From a virus, in the IMG/VR virus record IMGVR_UViG_3300047200_000017, positions 1 to 24,804 of that record: 24,804 nt of DNA. One strand, given 5' to 3'. Numbering within the stretch: position 1 is the stretch's first letter; each line of letters opens with the position of its first letter. Shown one piece after another: positions 15,126-23,033 of this stretch. A program made the translations under genes and the position numbers. The notes beneath the pieces are model-generated. The model saw only the letters and a program-made list of their open reading frames with translations. It was not told the origin of the DNA and did no database searches.

Positions 15126-15746
15126 TTATCGTGTTGCTATTGAGATTGAAATTGGTGACCCAGCATACTCACCTTGGTCATCTGATACAGTTAATGCATT
15201 TACACCACGGTCATACAATGTAGCCCAAGTCTGCAATCTTGCATCATTCATAAGATAAGGTTCTGCCTCACCCAAAGAACCATAAAGTAATAAGTCAGGA
15301 CAATTAGCCATAAATGCATTAGATGAATTAGTGTTGCTTAAAAATGTTGGTGCAGCATAATATAAAAGATTAATTGTATAGTTGCTATCAGGTACTGGAG
15401 CTAGTTGAAACTCTTGCGCTAATACCGTGTATTGTTTTGGTAGACCAGAGTCAGTAGTGCGAGCATTACGAAACAATGCGCTAGGTGATTGATATTCTAA
15501 TGTTGTTGCTGGGTTGGTTGCTATGTGTAGGTCACGCATCTGTAAGAAGTCTGATGGCAGCTCTACCGTAGAATCACCTGCTACTGCCGTAGTCGTTACT
15601 ACCTTTAGCATTTGACGTATGCGTAATTCTCTGCGTAATCGTGTTTCAGCAAGCCTAATGAAATCAGGAATCATTGCCGTTAAGTCACTACGAGCTAGGT
15701 AACTGGCAATCGTAGTCTGTAAGTCAGAGTAATTTGTCAATGCCAT
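15126..15746 (-). CDS. Phage adaptor (head-tail connector) protein
   Basis: The protein has 206 residues. The ATG shares one base with the stop of the previous gene (TAATG). The N-terminus (NYSDLQTTIASYLARSDLTA, then IPDFIRLAETRLRREL) and the central strand-turn VELPSDFLQMRDLHI match the adaptor family of SU10-like and related podoviruses. These proteins sit under the portal ring and bridge it to the tail. Near the end, EAEPYLMNDARLQTWATLYDRGV is the other conserved helical block. Position, two genes after the capsid protein, fits. Confidence 0.8.
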   Translation of the reverse strand: MALTNYSDLQTTIASYLARSDLTAMIPDFIRLAETRLRRELRIRQMLKVVTTTAVAGDSTVELPSDFLQMRDLHIATNPATTLEYQSPSALFRNARTTDSGLPKQYTVLAQEFQLAPVPDSNYTINLLYYAAPTFLSNTNSSNAFMANCPDLLLYGSLGEAEPYLMNDARLQTWATLYDRGVNALTVSDDQGEYAGSPISISIATR

Positions 15747-16063
15747 TATATGCGCCCTGCCCTTGTTCTAAATGCCCTGTTATCAGGGTTGTTTAACCAT
15801 GCGTTAAATCGTTTCTTATCTATTACTGCAAAGCCTCGTGTTATGCCTTGCTTTTCTAATTCTGAGAACACAGTAAGCGGTATGGATGCTACCTTATTGC
15901 TGAATGCATCGTTTCCCCATGTCTTACGTTCGTCTTGTGCAGCGTATTCACGCTTGTTCATTTCTAGTATGTTGGAGATGTCTTGGCTTTTAAGTATGAC
16001 TAGCTCATCACCGTTATCTACAAATGATGTATTGGTAATTCCGTTTGATAGTGTATTGCTCAT
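15746..16063 (-). CDS. Small head-completion-region protein, function unknown
   Basis: The protein has 105 residues. The start has GAGG upstream and follows a 51-base gap after the capsid gene. The C-terminus (FNAWLNNPDNRAFRTRAGRI) is recognisable from proteins that sit between capsid and adaptor genes in many podoviruses. The N-terminal half is polar and helical. It may be a head-completion or portal-associated protein, but no function is established to my knowledge. An opposite-strand ORF of the same length covers it and is a shadow. Confidence 0.65.
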   Translation of the reverse strand: MSNTLSNGITNTSFVDNGDELVILKSQDISNILEMNKREYAAQDERKTWGNDAFSNKVASIPLTVFSELEKQGITRGFAVIDKKRFNAWLNNPDNRAFRTRAGRI

Positions 16064-16114
16064 ATAACCTCATTATGGGGGAGAGTTTCCCCTCCCCACA
16101 TATTTAACTAACTA
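16064..16114 (-). other. Gap after capsid gene with GC-rich hairpin
   Basis: This gap holds an inverted repeat, GGGGAG at 16078-16083 and CTCCCC at 16092-16097 (loop of eight). It lies in a region otherwise AT-rich. No T run follows in the leftward direction, so it is not a standard terminator. It may act as a partial terminator or as an RNA-stabilising hairpin that keeps capsid mRNA high relative to downstream genes. Confidence 0.45.
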
Positions 16115-17059
16115 CTAGGTTAAGTCAGACATGATACCGTGTGCTGCTTCGTTCTTAACTTCTAATGTGTACTCTACCAAAAGTTGAGTTACATCAGCGT
16201 CACCAGTTTTGGCAAGCTCATTAGTTTGGAATGGTCGTAGGTAAGCTACGGCTGCCATTTCAGGGTCTAATAAGAATGCTGTATCATCGTTGTCAGCGTT
16301 AGGAATGAAACGGTTAGGCACGATAGAGATAGTACCAAAGTCAGAAACATAAACGTCTGCTGCACCGATGATGGCTGCTTGAACATTACCTGGAACATCT
16401 TTAAAGCGAGTAGCAATACCAGCAAATGTAGATGCAACTACTTTTTGTGCAGGTGTTACCATCAAGATTGTTGGTGCGCCACCGTTAGTGTAAGTAGATT
16501 GAATAACTGTGTTCAAGATAGTGCTAGTGAAAGCACGGTCAGTACCAGTAGTACGTGCAGTAGTACCAGAAGCACCAGCAGAACCACCTGAACCGTTAGA
16601 AGTGTTTGAAGCTAACCATGTTTGTAAACCACCTAAAGTACGAGCAGTTGAAGCGTCACCAGCAGCAGCAACTTGGTTGCTTAACAAGATAGCTTCCATG
16701 TCACGTTTGATTTCGGCAGAAGCCTTAGCCAATTGATAGGCTTTTTCTGATTTACGACCAGCTTTGTTTACAGTTTCCAAAGTACCAGAAATCTTAACAG
16801 TTTTTTGTGAGATTTGAGTACGGTTACCAATACGAGTAGTTGGTGACATTGTAGCATCAGATGCAGTAGCACCCTCAACAACAGCGTTTGATACGTTTAC
16901 AGAAGCCAAGCTGTCTTTTTGCCATTCGTGATAAACAGCAGTAGCCTTGGTTTTACCAACAGATGTCATAAATGGAGTATCTGTAGGTGAGATGTTGTAA
17001 ATAACATCAGCTAAATCTTCACGATTGCCGATGGACTGATAGGTTTGATATGTTGCCAT
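16115..17059 (-). CDS. Major capsid protein (SU10 / DUF5309 family)
   Basis: The protein has 314 residues. AAGGA lies six bases before the ATG. It has the distinctive blocks of the SU10-type capsid family: an N-terminus with YNISPTDTPFMTSVGKTKAT, then HEWQKDSLA, then VVEGATA, the long helix GTLETVNKAGRKSEKAYQLA continuing into IKRDMEAILLSNQ, GGLQTWLAS, then VYVSDFGTISIVPNRF and LDPEMAAVAYLRPF near the C-terminus. The fold is HK97-like and forms the icosahedral shell. A Gly/Ser-rich loop (about 152-166) may be surface exposed. The gene directly follows the scaffold with a 9-base gap and carries the strongest-looking ribosome site of the cluster. Confidence 0.93.
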   Translation of the reverse strand: MATYQTYQSIGNREDLADVIYNISPTDTPFMTSVGKTKATAVYHEWQKDSLASVNVSNAVVEGATASDATMSPTTRIGNRTQISQKTVKISGTLETVNKAGRKSEKAYQLAKASAEIKRDMEAILLSNQVAAAGDASTARTLGGLQTWLASNTSNGSGGSAGASGTTARTTGTDRAFTSTILNTVIQSTYTNGGAPTILMVTPAQKVVASTFAGIATRFKDVPGNVQAAIIGAADVYVSDFGTISIVPNRFIPNADNDDTAFLLDPEMAAVAYLRPFQTNELAKTGDADVTQLLVEYTLEVKNEAAHGIMSDLT

Positions 17060-17068
17060 GATAATTCC

Positions 17069-18034
17069 TTAAATAAAGTTTTCAAAAGCAGATGCAGCGT
17101 CACGCACCTTGCCTGTTTTTTGTAATTGAGCCATTGCCCTTTTAGCCTGGTCAGTATTTACTGCTGTGTTACTGTTACCAGACTTAATAGTCTTAGGCGG
17201 TTCACTAACCCTCTTGTTTAGTTGAGGCTTAGATTGTTGTAATTTGTCATATTGCATTGCCTTATACAATGCCATAACGTGCCGAGCATCACGTACTGCC
17301 GATAGCTCTTGGTCTGAGAATCCTAAGTTCTTTGCGAACGAGCGCAAGTCTGACCTTAGTTTTTCTCCCTTAACTGGGTCGCTATATTCCGGTAATGACT
17401 CAGATAACACAGAAGCCTGTTGAGATAGGAATTGTTGCAGTCCTTGCTGTTGCTCCGCTTGTTGCATTTCTGCAATGCGTTGTCTTTCAGCTTGTATTGC
17501 GTATAACTTCTCTTTGTTCTGCGACATCTCTGCCACTCGTACAGCGTAACCAATAGGGTCGGACTCTTTTAAGTAGTCCAAGTCTTCCTGTGGTTGTTGA
17601 GCATTCAGTAACTGCTCCATTGCCTGCAACCGTTCTGCATAAGCATCACGCATATACTTGGCTTCTTCAATAGCTTGTTGTTCTGCCTGTAATGCCTTGC
17701 GTTGCTCTGCTACTTGTTGCGTCTTTTTGGTATAGTCAGCACCTTGTTGGGCTAGTGACTTTAGTTCAGTTAAGGTTAGTTCTTTCTCTTCGCCACCGAC
17801 TTTAACATTAAACCGTTGTTCGTCTTGGTCTGAGTCAGACTCCTCTGAGCCATCATCCTCTTGCTCTATTTGTTGCTCTTGTACCTCTTCATTCTCTTGC
17901 TCTGGTTGTTCATCAGCTTGCCCTTCTTCGGGTGCTTCATCTCCGCCCATTAAGCCGTAGAATGCGTTTTGTGCTTCATTGATACTGCCATTGCTTTGTG
18001 TGTCACTCCCGTTAGGGTTGGTGTCGGTAGTCAT
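17069..18034 (-). CDS. Scaffolding protein
   Basis: The frame starts at 18046, but GGAG lies six bases before the next in-frame ATG at 18034, so I take 18034 (321 residues, MTTDTNPNGSD). The N-terminal third is highly acidic (EEGQADEQPEQENEEVQEQQ and following). A short conserved piece follows (VKVGGEEKELTLTELKSLAQ, then ADYTKKTQQ), then a long Gln/Glu/Ala-rich coiled coil to about residue 205. Toward the end is a Lys-rich, Asn-rich tail. This acidic plus coiled-coil layout immediately before the capsid gene is the hallmark of podovirus scaffolds, which direct procapsid assembly and then leave. The 'YTKKTQ' segment recurs in scaffold proteins. Confidence 0.85.
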   Translation of the reverse strand: MTTDTNPNGSDTQSNGSINEAQNAFYGLMGGDEAPEEGQADEQPEQENEEVQEQQIEQEDDGSEESDSDQDEQRFNVKVGGEEKELTLTELKSLAQQGADYTKKTQQVAEQRKALQAEQQAIEEAKYMRDAYAERLQAMEQLLNAQQPQEDLDYLKESDPIGYAVRVAEMSQNKEKLYAIQAERQRIAEMQQAEQQQGLQQFLSQQASVLSESLPEYSDPVKGEKLRSDLRSFAKNLGFSDQELSAVRDARHVMALYKAMQYDKLQQSKPQLNKRVSEPPKTIKSGNSNTAVNTDQAKRAMAQLQKTGKVRDAASAFENFI

Positions 18035-18050
18035 GTAAATCTCCATATGC

Positions 18051-18094
18051 TAGTGCGCCTAGCCACGTTTTATAGATACTATAAAATCTTTGCT
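18051..18094 (-). other. Gap between HNH gene and scaffold, with perfect hairpin and repeat copy
   Basis: It contains a perfect 8-bp inverted repeat at 18068-18086 (TTTTATAG, three-base loop ATA, CTATAAAA). It also holds copies of sequences that lie upstream of the HNH gene: TATAAAATCTT at 18080-18090, AAATCTTTGCT at 18084-18094, and CCTAGCCA at 18058-18065. No T run follows the hairpin in the direction of transcription. Confidence 0.6.
18080..18090. repeat. Direct repeat bracketing the AP2/HNH gene, downstream copy
   Basis: TATAAAATCTT is identical to 18610-18620. The two copies lie 530 bases apart, just outside the HNH coding region. Confidence 0.65.
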
Positions 18095-18583
18095 TTATTG
18101 ATGCCTAACAAAATTTCCGTGATATTTATTTCTTGCCTCTGTTGCAACTAAATCAGCAAATTCAATATCATCAAAATAACCAATTGTTTCTAATTTCTTA
18201 TTAATGCTTAATGATACTTGCCATTTGTTTCTTACTTTATTCCAATAAACATTTTTAATACCAGTAGTATTATCTGTTCTTAGTTTAGAGTTAAAACTAT
18301 TTTGTTCATTTGTTGCTAACCGCAAATTGCTAATTCTATTGTCATTGGTAATTCTATTAGCATGGTCTAACTTACCATTTGGGAATTCCCCATACATATA
18401 AAGCCAAGCTAAGCGATGCGCCCTATAATCTTTTTTATTCAATCTAATTCTAATGTAGTTGTCTTTATCAAAACTTCCAGCAGCACATCCAGCTTTTACT
18501 TTTCCATGTGATACTTTCCAAGTAAAAATACCTATATCTGCATCATAATCTAATCGTTCTTTTAATTCTGCTTGTGTAATCAT
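18095..18583 (-). CDS. Free-standing homing endonuclease, HNH plus AP2 DNA-binding domain
   Basis: The protein has 162 residues. AAGGG lies eight bases before the ATG at 18583. The N-terminal part has the helix-turn element typical of phage HNH_3 nucleases (LKERLDYDADIGIFTWK), then YRAHRLAWLYMYGEFP (His56), KLDHANRITNDNRISNLRLA (catalytic Asp73-His74 plus Asn residues). Residues ~104-158 form an AP2-like DNA-binding domain (TTGIKNVYWNKVRNKWQVSL, IGYFDDIEFADLVATEARNK). All core residues seem intact, so the enzyme is probably active. It lies between the 76-residue gene and the scaffold in the capsid operon, is clearly more AT-rich than its neighbours, and is bracketed by direct repeats. It serves its own spread, not virion building. 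Confidence 0.93.
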   Translation of the reverse strand: MITQAELKERLDYDADIGIFTWKVSHGKVKAGCAAGSFDKDNYIRIRLNKKDYRAHRLAWLYMYGEFPNGKLDHANRITNDNRISNLRLATNEQNSFNSKLRTDNTTGIKNVYWNKVRNKWQVSLSINKKLETIGYFDDIEFADLVATEARNKYHGNFVRHQ

Positions 18584-18675
18584 CTTGAAATCCCTTTCAA
18601 TTATCCACTTATAAAATCTTGGCAGGATGATGGATAGTCATCTTTTCGGTAGCGAACCTAGCCAAGAAATCTTTG
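18584..18675 (-). other. Structured leader region upstream of AP2/HNH gene
   Basis: At 92 bases this is the longest gene-free stretch in the window. It can fold into a closed structure. An outer stem pairs TCTTGGC at 18617-18623 with GCCAAGA at 18661-18667. An inner hairpin pairs GATGA at 18626-18630 with TCATC at 18638-18642, and a short one pairs GGT at 18648-18650 with ACC at 18656-18658. It could be part of a homing target or an RNA element controlling the HNH gene. Confidence 0.4.
18610..18620. repeat. Direct repeat bracketing the AP2/HNH gene, upstream copy
   Basis: TATAAAATCTT is identical to 18080-18090 on the other side of the HNH gene. Nearby 18667-18677 (AAATCTTTGCT) also repeats 18084-18094 exactly. 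Confidence 0.65.
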
Positions 18676-18906
18676 CTAAAGTATTTTCCAGCGTTTTGCA
18701 TTAATCTTGCGGTCATCTGCCATGCCTACTATATGAGCCATGACTTCACGTATAGCAGTTAGCTTTGTGTAAGCATCTTGTCGCTCATCGTAATCATAAA
18801 GCGGTGAATTAGCCCACCGTAACATCTGTAAGTCTTCCATTTCTTTAAATACATCCAAGAACTGTTGGTCTTGGAGCATATTGTTTGCCCATTCTGATTT
18901 GGTCAC
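18676..18906 (-). CDS. Conserved small phage protein downstream of portal (GTG start)
   Basis: The protein has 76 residues. It starts with GTG at 18906, which forms a GTGA overlap with the preceding stop, so the start is well supported. It is helical and charged: QFLDVFKEMEDLQMLRWANS, DERQDAYTKLTAIREVMAH. It is followed by a Lys-rich end. Small helical proteins with this kind of sequence occur after portal genes in podoviruses of this type. The role is unknown and a portal or scaffold helper is possible. There is no membrane segment. Confidence 0.7.
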   Translation of the reverse strand: MTKSEWANNMLQDQQFLDVFKEMEDLQMLRWANSPLYDYDERQDAYTKLTAIREVMAHIVGMADDRKINAKRWKIL

Positions 18907-19289
18907 AGGAATCGCCCTGCACCACTTGATGCTGATTGTGCTGCACCTTGTCCACCAAGTAATCCACTATTTGCCTGTGAAGCGCCTTGTGCACCTTGCA
19001 TTAGTTCTGGGTACAATGCAGCAATATCAATATAGTTATGTGAAGGTACTGTTTTCATTTGTGGCTTGTTTGCGCCATCTACATATATTTTTTGAGCTAC
19101 TGGTTTTTGACCAGTTCTAACCATTTGACCTAATAGTTTTAACCCATTTGTAGGGTCATTAGGATTCATGCCTTCATAACCCATATAATATTGCTGACCG
19201 GTATCGTAGTCATAATAAAGTTGACCAGCTTTATTATTGCTTTGTGTTGGATTTAATCCACCGTTTTCGTAATTAAATGGCATTCCCAT
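18903..19289 (-). CDS. Small Gly/Gln/Asn-rich protein after portal, function unknown
   Basis: The protein has 128 residues. GAGGA in the last codons of the portal gene acts as ribosome site. The N-terminal half has Tyr-rich motifs (AGQLYYDYDTGQQYYMGYEG). The C-terminus is low complexity (Gly/Ala/Ser/Gln). I recognise no domain. The GTGA overlap with the next gene ties both to portal expression. It could be a minor head protein. Confidence 0.65.
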   Translation of the reverse strand: MGMPFNYENGGLNPTQSNNKAGQLYYDYDTGQQYYMGYEGMNPNDPTNGLKLLGQMVRTGQKPVAQKIYVDGANKPQMKTVPSHNYIDIAALYPELMQGAQGASQANSGLLGGQGAAQSASSGAGRFL

Positions 19290-19292
19290 AAT

Positions 19293-21458
19293 CTAGTCCT
19301 CTACACCATATCTAGTAGTTAAATCAACATTATCCACTACATCTTGTGACTCTGCCTTTATACCACCTTTTACCATTTCATTCAAGCTGGTAATTGCTGA
19401 CATAATAGCGTTAAGTTGCTCTGTCTGTAGTTTTCCATCAGATGCCTGTGTCTTAATTTCAAGTTCCATCTGTTTCAGTTGCAGCTCTGCTTCCTTGATA
19501 CGGTAGTCACCTTCCATCTGCATTTGTTTTTGTTGCATCTCTAGTTCTTTACGAGCGTTATCAACTTGCATTTGCTCACGGTCTAATTGCAACTTAGCCT
19601 GATTGGTTTGTGCAGTAAGTTGAGCTTTGTCTGCTTCTACCTTGGCATATAATTGTGCTGCCTCAGATGTTGGGTCAGCAGGTGGTTGGCTTGCTTGTTG
19701 CAATATTTGTTGCTCTGCCTCTGGTGTAATCTCATTAATAAATGAAGTCGTGTCCTTGAAGCCAGCCATCTCAATCATACGACCAAGTGTGCTGCGGTAT
19801 TGTGTTACAGTTACCAATGGATTGTTAGCACCATACTTGCCGATGATTTCTTCCTGTTTAGCCATAATCATTTGCAACATAGCAATCTGTTCTTGGCGGT
19901 TACCGTTACCCAAGCCTACGTTGATTGATACATCGTATAGGTCAGACCATTCACGTGGGTCATAAGATACCCATTTGCCACGCATACGGATTGTCTTAGC
20001 TTGGTTTTGGTATTTGCATAGTAGGTGCAAGATGCCACGGAATAATGATTTAACACCTGTTTCAGCAAACAAACGAGCCATTAGCTCTAGCTTACCTGCT
20101 GACTGTTGCATCATGGCTGCCACGGCTGTTGCTGTAGTGTTTTGAAGCACGTTAGCATCAAGACCTTGCTGCATATCGCTAACACCGGTACGTTTAGCCT
20201 GTACACCATCCAAGTATTCCATCATTGGGAATGATTGACCGGCTGTGTTCTGTACGTTTAGTTGATTTACTGCTTGAGCGTTCTTAACACGGATAACACC
20301 ACCGGCAGTAGACGTTAGTAAGTCATCTAGGTTTACTTGACCTTCTACGGCAGTTACTCGTGCGTTATTAGTTAGGTACAAGTTGTCTAGCATTTGACGC
20401 AAGATAGTTGACTTGGTTAGTTGCAAGTCCATTGTGCGGTCTGCTAGTGACTGACCAAAGAATTTGTGTGGAATTGGAATTGGGCATACAGAGTGAAATG
20501 GTACATAGTCGCACTCTTCGTTAGATAGTATTTGCTCACCACCAATGATAACCCTGCGTAACTCTAGTAAGCCATTAGAGTCTGTGTCTACTTTAATGTA
20601 GCACTCAAATATCTCTACCTCTTCCATAGACATATCAGTAGATTGTGCGTAGTCTGGCATCTCGTCACGACCAAATCGTGCTAGGCGCTCTGGTGAATAC
20701 TCTAATCGGTCACCGGCTGGTATTCTTTCAACTATAGACTTATCGTAACCCATAGCAATCAAGTCACCACGAGCAATCATTCTACGGTGTGCTGTGAATG
20801 GTGAATCCTCAATGGTCTTAGCACGTTTGCTAATTAGAAACTCTTCTGGCGGTACGTTCTCAATTGCGATACGACTTTCATCGTTTATCTTTTCAATCGT
20901 TACGTTATGTGTGTTATATGGCATACCATCCATGCCAATTACTACATCAGTTACTTGTTTGGTGATTTCCCACTCACCAGTCTGCATAATCATAGCAAGC
21001 TCGTCATCAGACAAGCCTTTGTACTTCTCTTTAATGGTGTCTTTCTTCTCTTCCCAGTAGGCTTTAACTACACCGACCTTCTGTAGCAATGCATCTTTAA
21101 ACCAGTTATGCATGATTAGGAAGCCATCGTTGTCTTTATAGAATACCCAGTTTGCCATGTCACTTGCTTGGTCTGCTAGTTGTTCTTCCCCATCCCTGGT
21201 TGGCTCAAAGCGTACAGCGTCTTCGCACGACGTGAATACACGGATTAGTTGAGGTAATGCACCATCTACTGCCTCTGCGACTTCACCGGTAACAACTTGG
21301 CTGCGACCTTCTACCTCAGTACCGTACTTGTCACGGAAGTAGTAGTTCATGGCATCAGCACGAGCTTGAACTGTATCGGACTCTAAGTAGCCAATAGCGT
21401 TATTAATCTCGTCAGCACATAGTGCCTTTAACTCTTCATCATTCATCATACGACCCAT
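19293..21458 (-). CDS. Portal protein (P22-like, large podovirus type)
   Basis: The product is up to 721 residues. Three starts are close together: 21458, the ATG at 21449 that makes a four-base ATGA overlap with the terminase stop, and 21446. The ribosome motif AAGG suits 21449 best. The N-terminus (LKALCADEINNAIGYLESDT, RSQVVTGEVAEAVDGALPQL) is a clear portal signature. The body includes SLADRTMDLQLTKSTILRQM, the ring-forming wing and stem region. The last ~120 residues (about 599-695) form a long Gln-rich coiled coil, typical of the barrel extension in P22-like portals. It forms the dodecameric ring at the capsid vertex through which DNA is pumped and ejected. It sits directly after the terminase large subunit, the standard order. 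Confidence 0.93.
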   Translation of the reverse strand: MGRMMNDEELKALCADEINNAIGYLESDTVQARADAMNYYFRDKYGTEVEGRSQVVTGEVAEAVDGALPQLIRVFTSCEDAVRFEPTRDGEEQLADQASDMANWVFYKDNDGFLIMHNWFKDALLQKVGVVKAYWEEKKDTIKEKYKGLSDDELAMIMQTGEWEITKQVTDVVIGMDGMPYNTHNVTIEKINDESRIAIENVPPEEFLISKRAKTIEDSPFTAHRRMIARGDLIAMGYDKSIVERIPAGDRLEYSPERLARFGRDEMPDYAQSTDMSMEEVEIFECYIKVDTDSNGLLELRRVIIGGEQILSNEECDYVPFHSVCPIPIPHKFFGQSLADRTMDLQLTKSTILRQMLDNLYLTNNARVTAVEGQVNLDDLLTSTAGGVIRVKNAQAVNQLNVQNTAGQSFPMMEYLDGVQAKRTGVSDMQQGLDANVLQNTTATAVAAMMQQSAGKLELMARLFAETGVKSLFRGILHLLCKYQNQAKTIRMRGKWVSYDPREWSDLYDVSINVGLGNGNRQEQIAMLQMIMAKQEEIIGKYGANNPLVTVTQYRSTLGRMIEMAGFKDTTSFINEITPEAEQQILQQASQPPADPTSEAAQLYAKVEADKAQLTAQTNQAKLQLDREQMQVDNARKELEMQQKQMQMEGDYRIKEAELQLKQMELEIKTQASDGKLQTEQLNAIMSAITSLNEMVKGGIKAESQDVVDNVDLTTRYGVED

Positions 21459-22741
21459 GCCTTATTTTGTTGTAATGGTTTAGACCATGTTGTATCTACT
21501 TCTACTAACCCTATTGCCATGTAACGAAAACTATCTGCAAAGTGTGATGACCAGTCGTGAACTGGCTTATCGTAAAACACATTTTGCTTCTCGTTAAACT
21601 CTCGCCTGTAATTGCGTAATGCCACCAGACCGTTCTTTGTGTGTTCCATATCAAACCAGCACCTTGGCAACATACGTCTGACTGCTTGAATGCCATCCGC
21701 TATAGATAGGCTTGGTGCTACTGTTACGTCTAGTCCAGCTTCCATCAACACCTCAAGTCTACTGCGACCTGTGGTCATCTCTCTGACTCTTACATCGTGC
21801 GGAAGTATCTGCTGACCCTTATCATAACCATTATCACGTAACCAACTAACATAGTAATCAAGTCCTACTCCGTGGTTCTCTGTGCAATCTATTAACTGTA
21901 TCTCTTTACCTACTATCTGCGCTACCCATATACAAGTAGAATCAGACACACCCAAATCCCAGCTACAAACAATTTTTGCCAATGCGTCTTTAGGTATCTT
22001 AGTAACACGCTTCTCATTATCGGCTTCATGTAATAGCGACCCATAGTAAGCACCTTCTACTGGCGCATCAAAGCTACACTCAAACTCTTGCTTGTACTTA
22101 TCCTCGCCCATCTCGTTCTTAGCACTAGCCAACTCTTGTGGGTCTAGTATGCCAGTATCACTAGCCTTAAACTCTAAGAACTTCCAGCCTTCTGTGACCA
22201 TTGCACGTTCTTTGAACTCTCTAAAGTGATTGTTCCCCTTCGGAGTACCAATAAACAAGCAGAACCCTTTTCTGTCTGCTAGTGCCGGTCTTACAATCTC
22301 ATTCCAAATCTTTGGGTCTTGGTCACCGACCTCATCTAAGACCACACCATCAAAGTACTGACCACGTAAGCTGTCACCGTTCTCACTACCGTATAAGCTA
22401 ATACGTCTTCCTAGAAAGTCTACACGCAATTCAGCAATGTTGACTGTAGCGCCTAATGGTCTTGTATATTCTATAAGGTAATCAAATGCCACTCGTTTAG
22501 CTTGTGCATAAGTTGGTGCAATATAAGCGTAACGAGGGTTCTTATGTTCGTTGTTTAATGCTGCATTAATAAGATGTAGGATAGCTGATACAGTCTTACC
22601 CATACGTCTATGTGCAACTACTACAGTAAAGCGATTCTTATTTACTGCCCTATGAATATCTAGTTGAGGTTGTCTTGGTCTATAACCTAAATCTGGTGCT
22701 GCTTCCTCTACTTCTTCATACTCCAATACTTCATCAGTCAT
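21446..22741 (-). CDS. terL: Terminase large subunit
   Basis: The protein has 431 residues. The ATG at 22741 overlaps the end of the small terminase gene by eight bases (ATGACTGA), which supports it. Motor motifs: Walker A AHRRMGKT (residues 43-50), Walker B GVVLDE (132-137), coupling motif GTPKG (165-169). Nuclease residues: WDLG (Asp262), PHD (Asp315), and FADSFRY (Asp403). It packages DNA into the procapsid using ATP and cuts the concatemer. All key residues are intact, so it is likely functional. Its sequence would allow placement among packaging strategies by phylogeny, which I cannot do here. Confidence 0.95.
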   Translation of the reverse strand: MTDEVLEYEEVEEAAPDLGYRPRQPQLDIHRAVNKNRFTVVVAHRRMGKTVSAILHLINAALNNEHKNPRYAYIAPTYAQAKRVAFDYLIEYTRPLGATVNIAELRVDFLGRRISLYGSENGDSLRGQYFDGVVLDEVGDQDPKIWNEIVRPALADRKGFCLFIGTPKGNNHFREFKERAMVTEGWKFLEFKASDTGILDPQELASAKNEMGEDKYKQEFECSFDAPVEGAYYGSLLHEADNEKRVTKIPKDALAKIVCSWDLGVSDSTCIWVAQIVGKEIQLIDCTENHGVGLDYYVSWLRDNGYDKGQQILPHDVRVREMTTGRSRLEVLMEAGLDVTVAPSLSIADGIQAVRRMLPRCWFDMEHTKNGLVALRNYRREFNEKQNVFYDKPVHDWSSHFADSFRYMAIGLVEVDTTWSKPLQQNKAWVV

Positions 22742-22991
22742 TAGGTACGCCTGTAATGACTTTCATCACCATAGGAGCATCTGCATCGCCACTCATCTCT
22801 ACTGACTTTAAATCAGGTAAGATTTTGTCTAATAAGGTTTTTCCGATATTAACCTGTATTGCTGTTAGCTCAATTTCACCATCGTATGCTTTCATTAATC
22901 TATTAATGATTGCCGAGGCTTGAATCTTACTTCTTACATCATCTTGATGTCTACGACCCATAGGTCTGCCAGCTAGTTTTTTGTCTTCCAT
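22734..22991 (-). CDS. Terminase small subunit (putative)
   Basis: The protein has 85 residues. AAGGAG lies ten bases before the ATG. The basic N-terminus (GRPMGRRHQDDVRSKIQASA) followed by INRLMKAYDGEIELTAIQVN and LLDKILPDLKSVEMSGD is the pattern of short phage small-terminase proteins, which recognise phage DNA through a helix-turn-helix and recruit the large subunit. The position directly upstream of the large subunit with an eight-base overlap supports this. It is short for the role, but comparable proteins are known in podoviruses. There is no direct evidence of a DNA-binding helix beyond composition. Confidence 0.75.
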   Translation of the reverse strand: MEDKKLAGRPMGRRHQDDVRSKIQASAIINRLMKAYDGEIELTAIQVNIGKTLLDKILPDLKSVEMSGDADAPMVMKVITGVPND

Positions 22992-23033
22992 TTTTTTGTG
23001 ACTCCTTGTAGGTTGGTCACCCAGTTGTTAAAA
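22992..23033 (-). other. Short gap before terminase small subunit
   Basis: This 42-base gap contains the AAGGAG ribosome site and no clear hairpin or promoter. It is one of the few breaks in the late operon. Confidence 0.4.

Noticed and set aside
15750-16067. 105-codon ORF on the + strand
   Set aside because: It covers the head-region gene of the same length almost exactly, has no phage-like motif, and lies against the direction of the operon.
16078-16097. Rho-independent terminator after the capsid gene
   Set aside because: The stem is present but no T run follows in the direction of transcription. It is kept only as a hairpin.
18035-18046. Upstream ATG of the scaffold gene
   Set aside because: The GGAG motif falls between it and the next in-frame ATG at 18034, so it serves the latter.
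18584-18675. Group I intron upstream of or around the HNH gene
   Set aside because: The flanking genes are intact and not interrupted, and I could not find the conserved intron core. The gene is better explained as a free-standing homing endonuclease.
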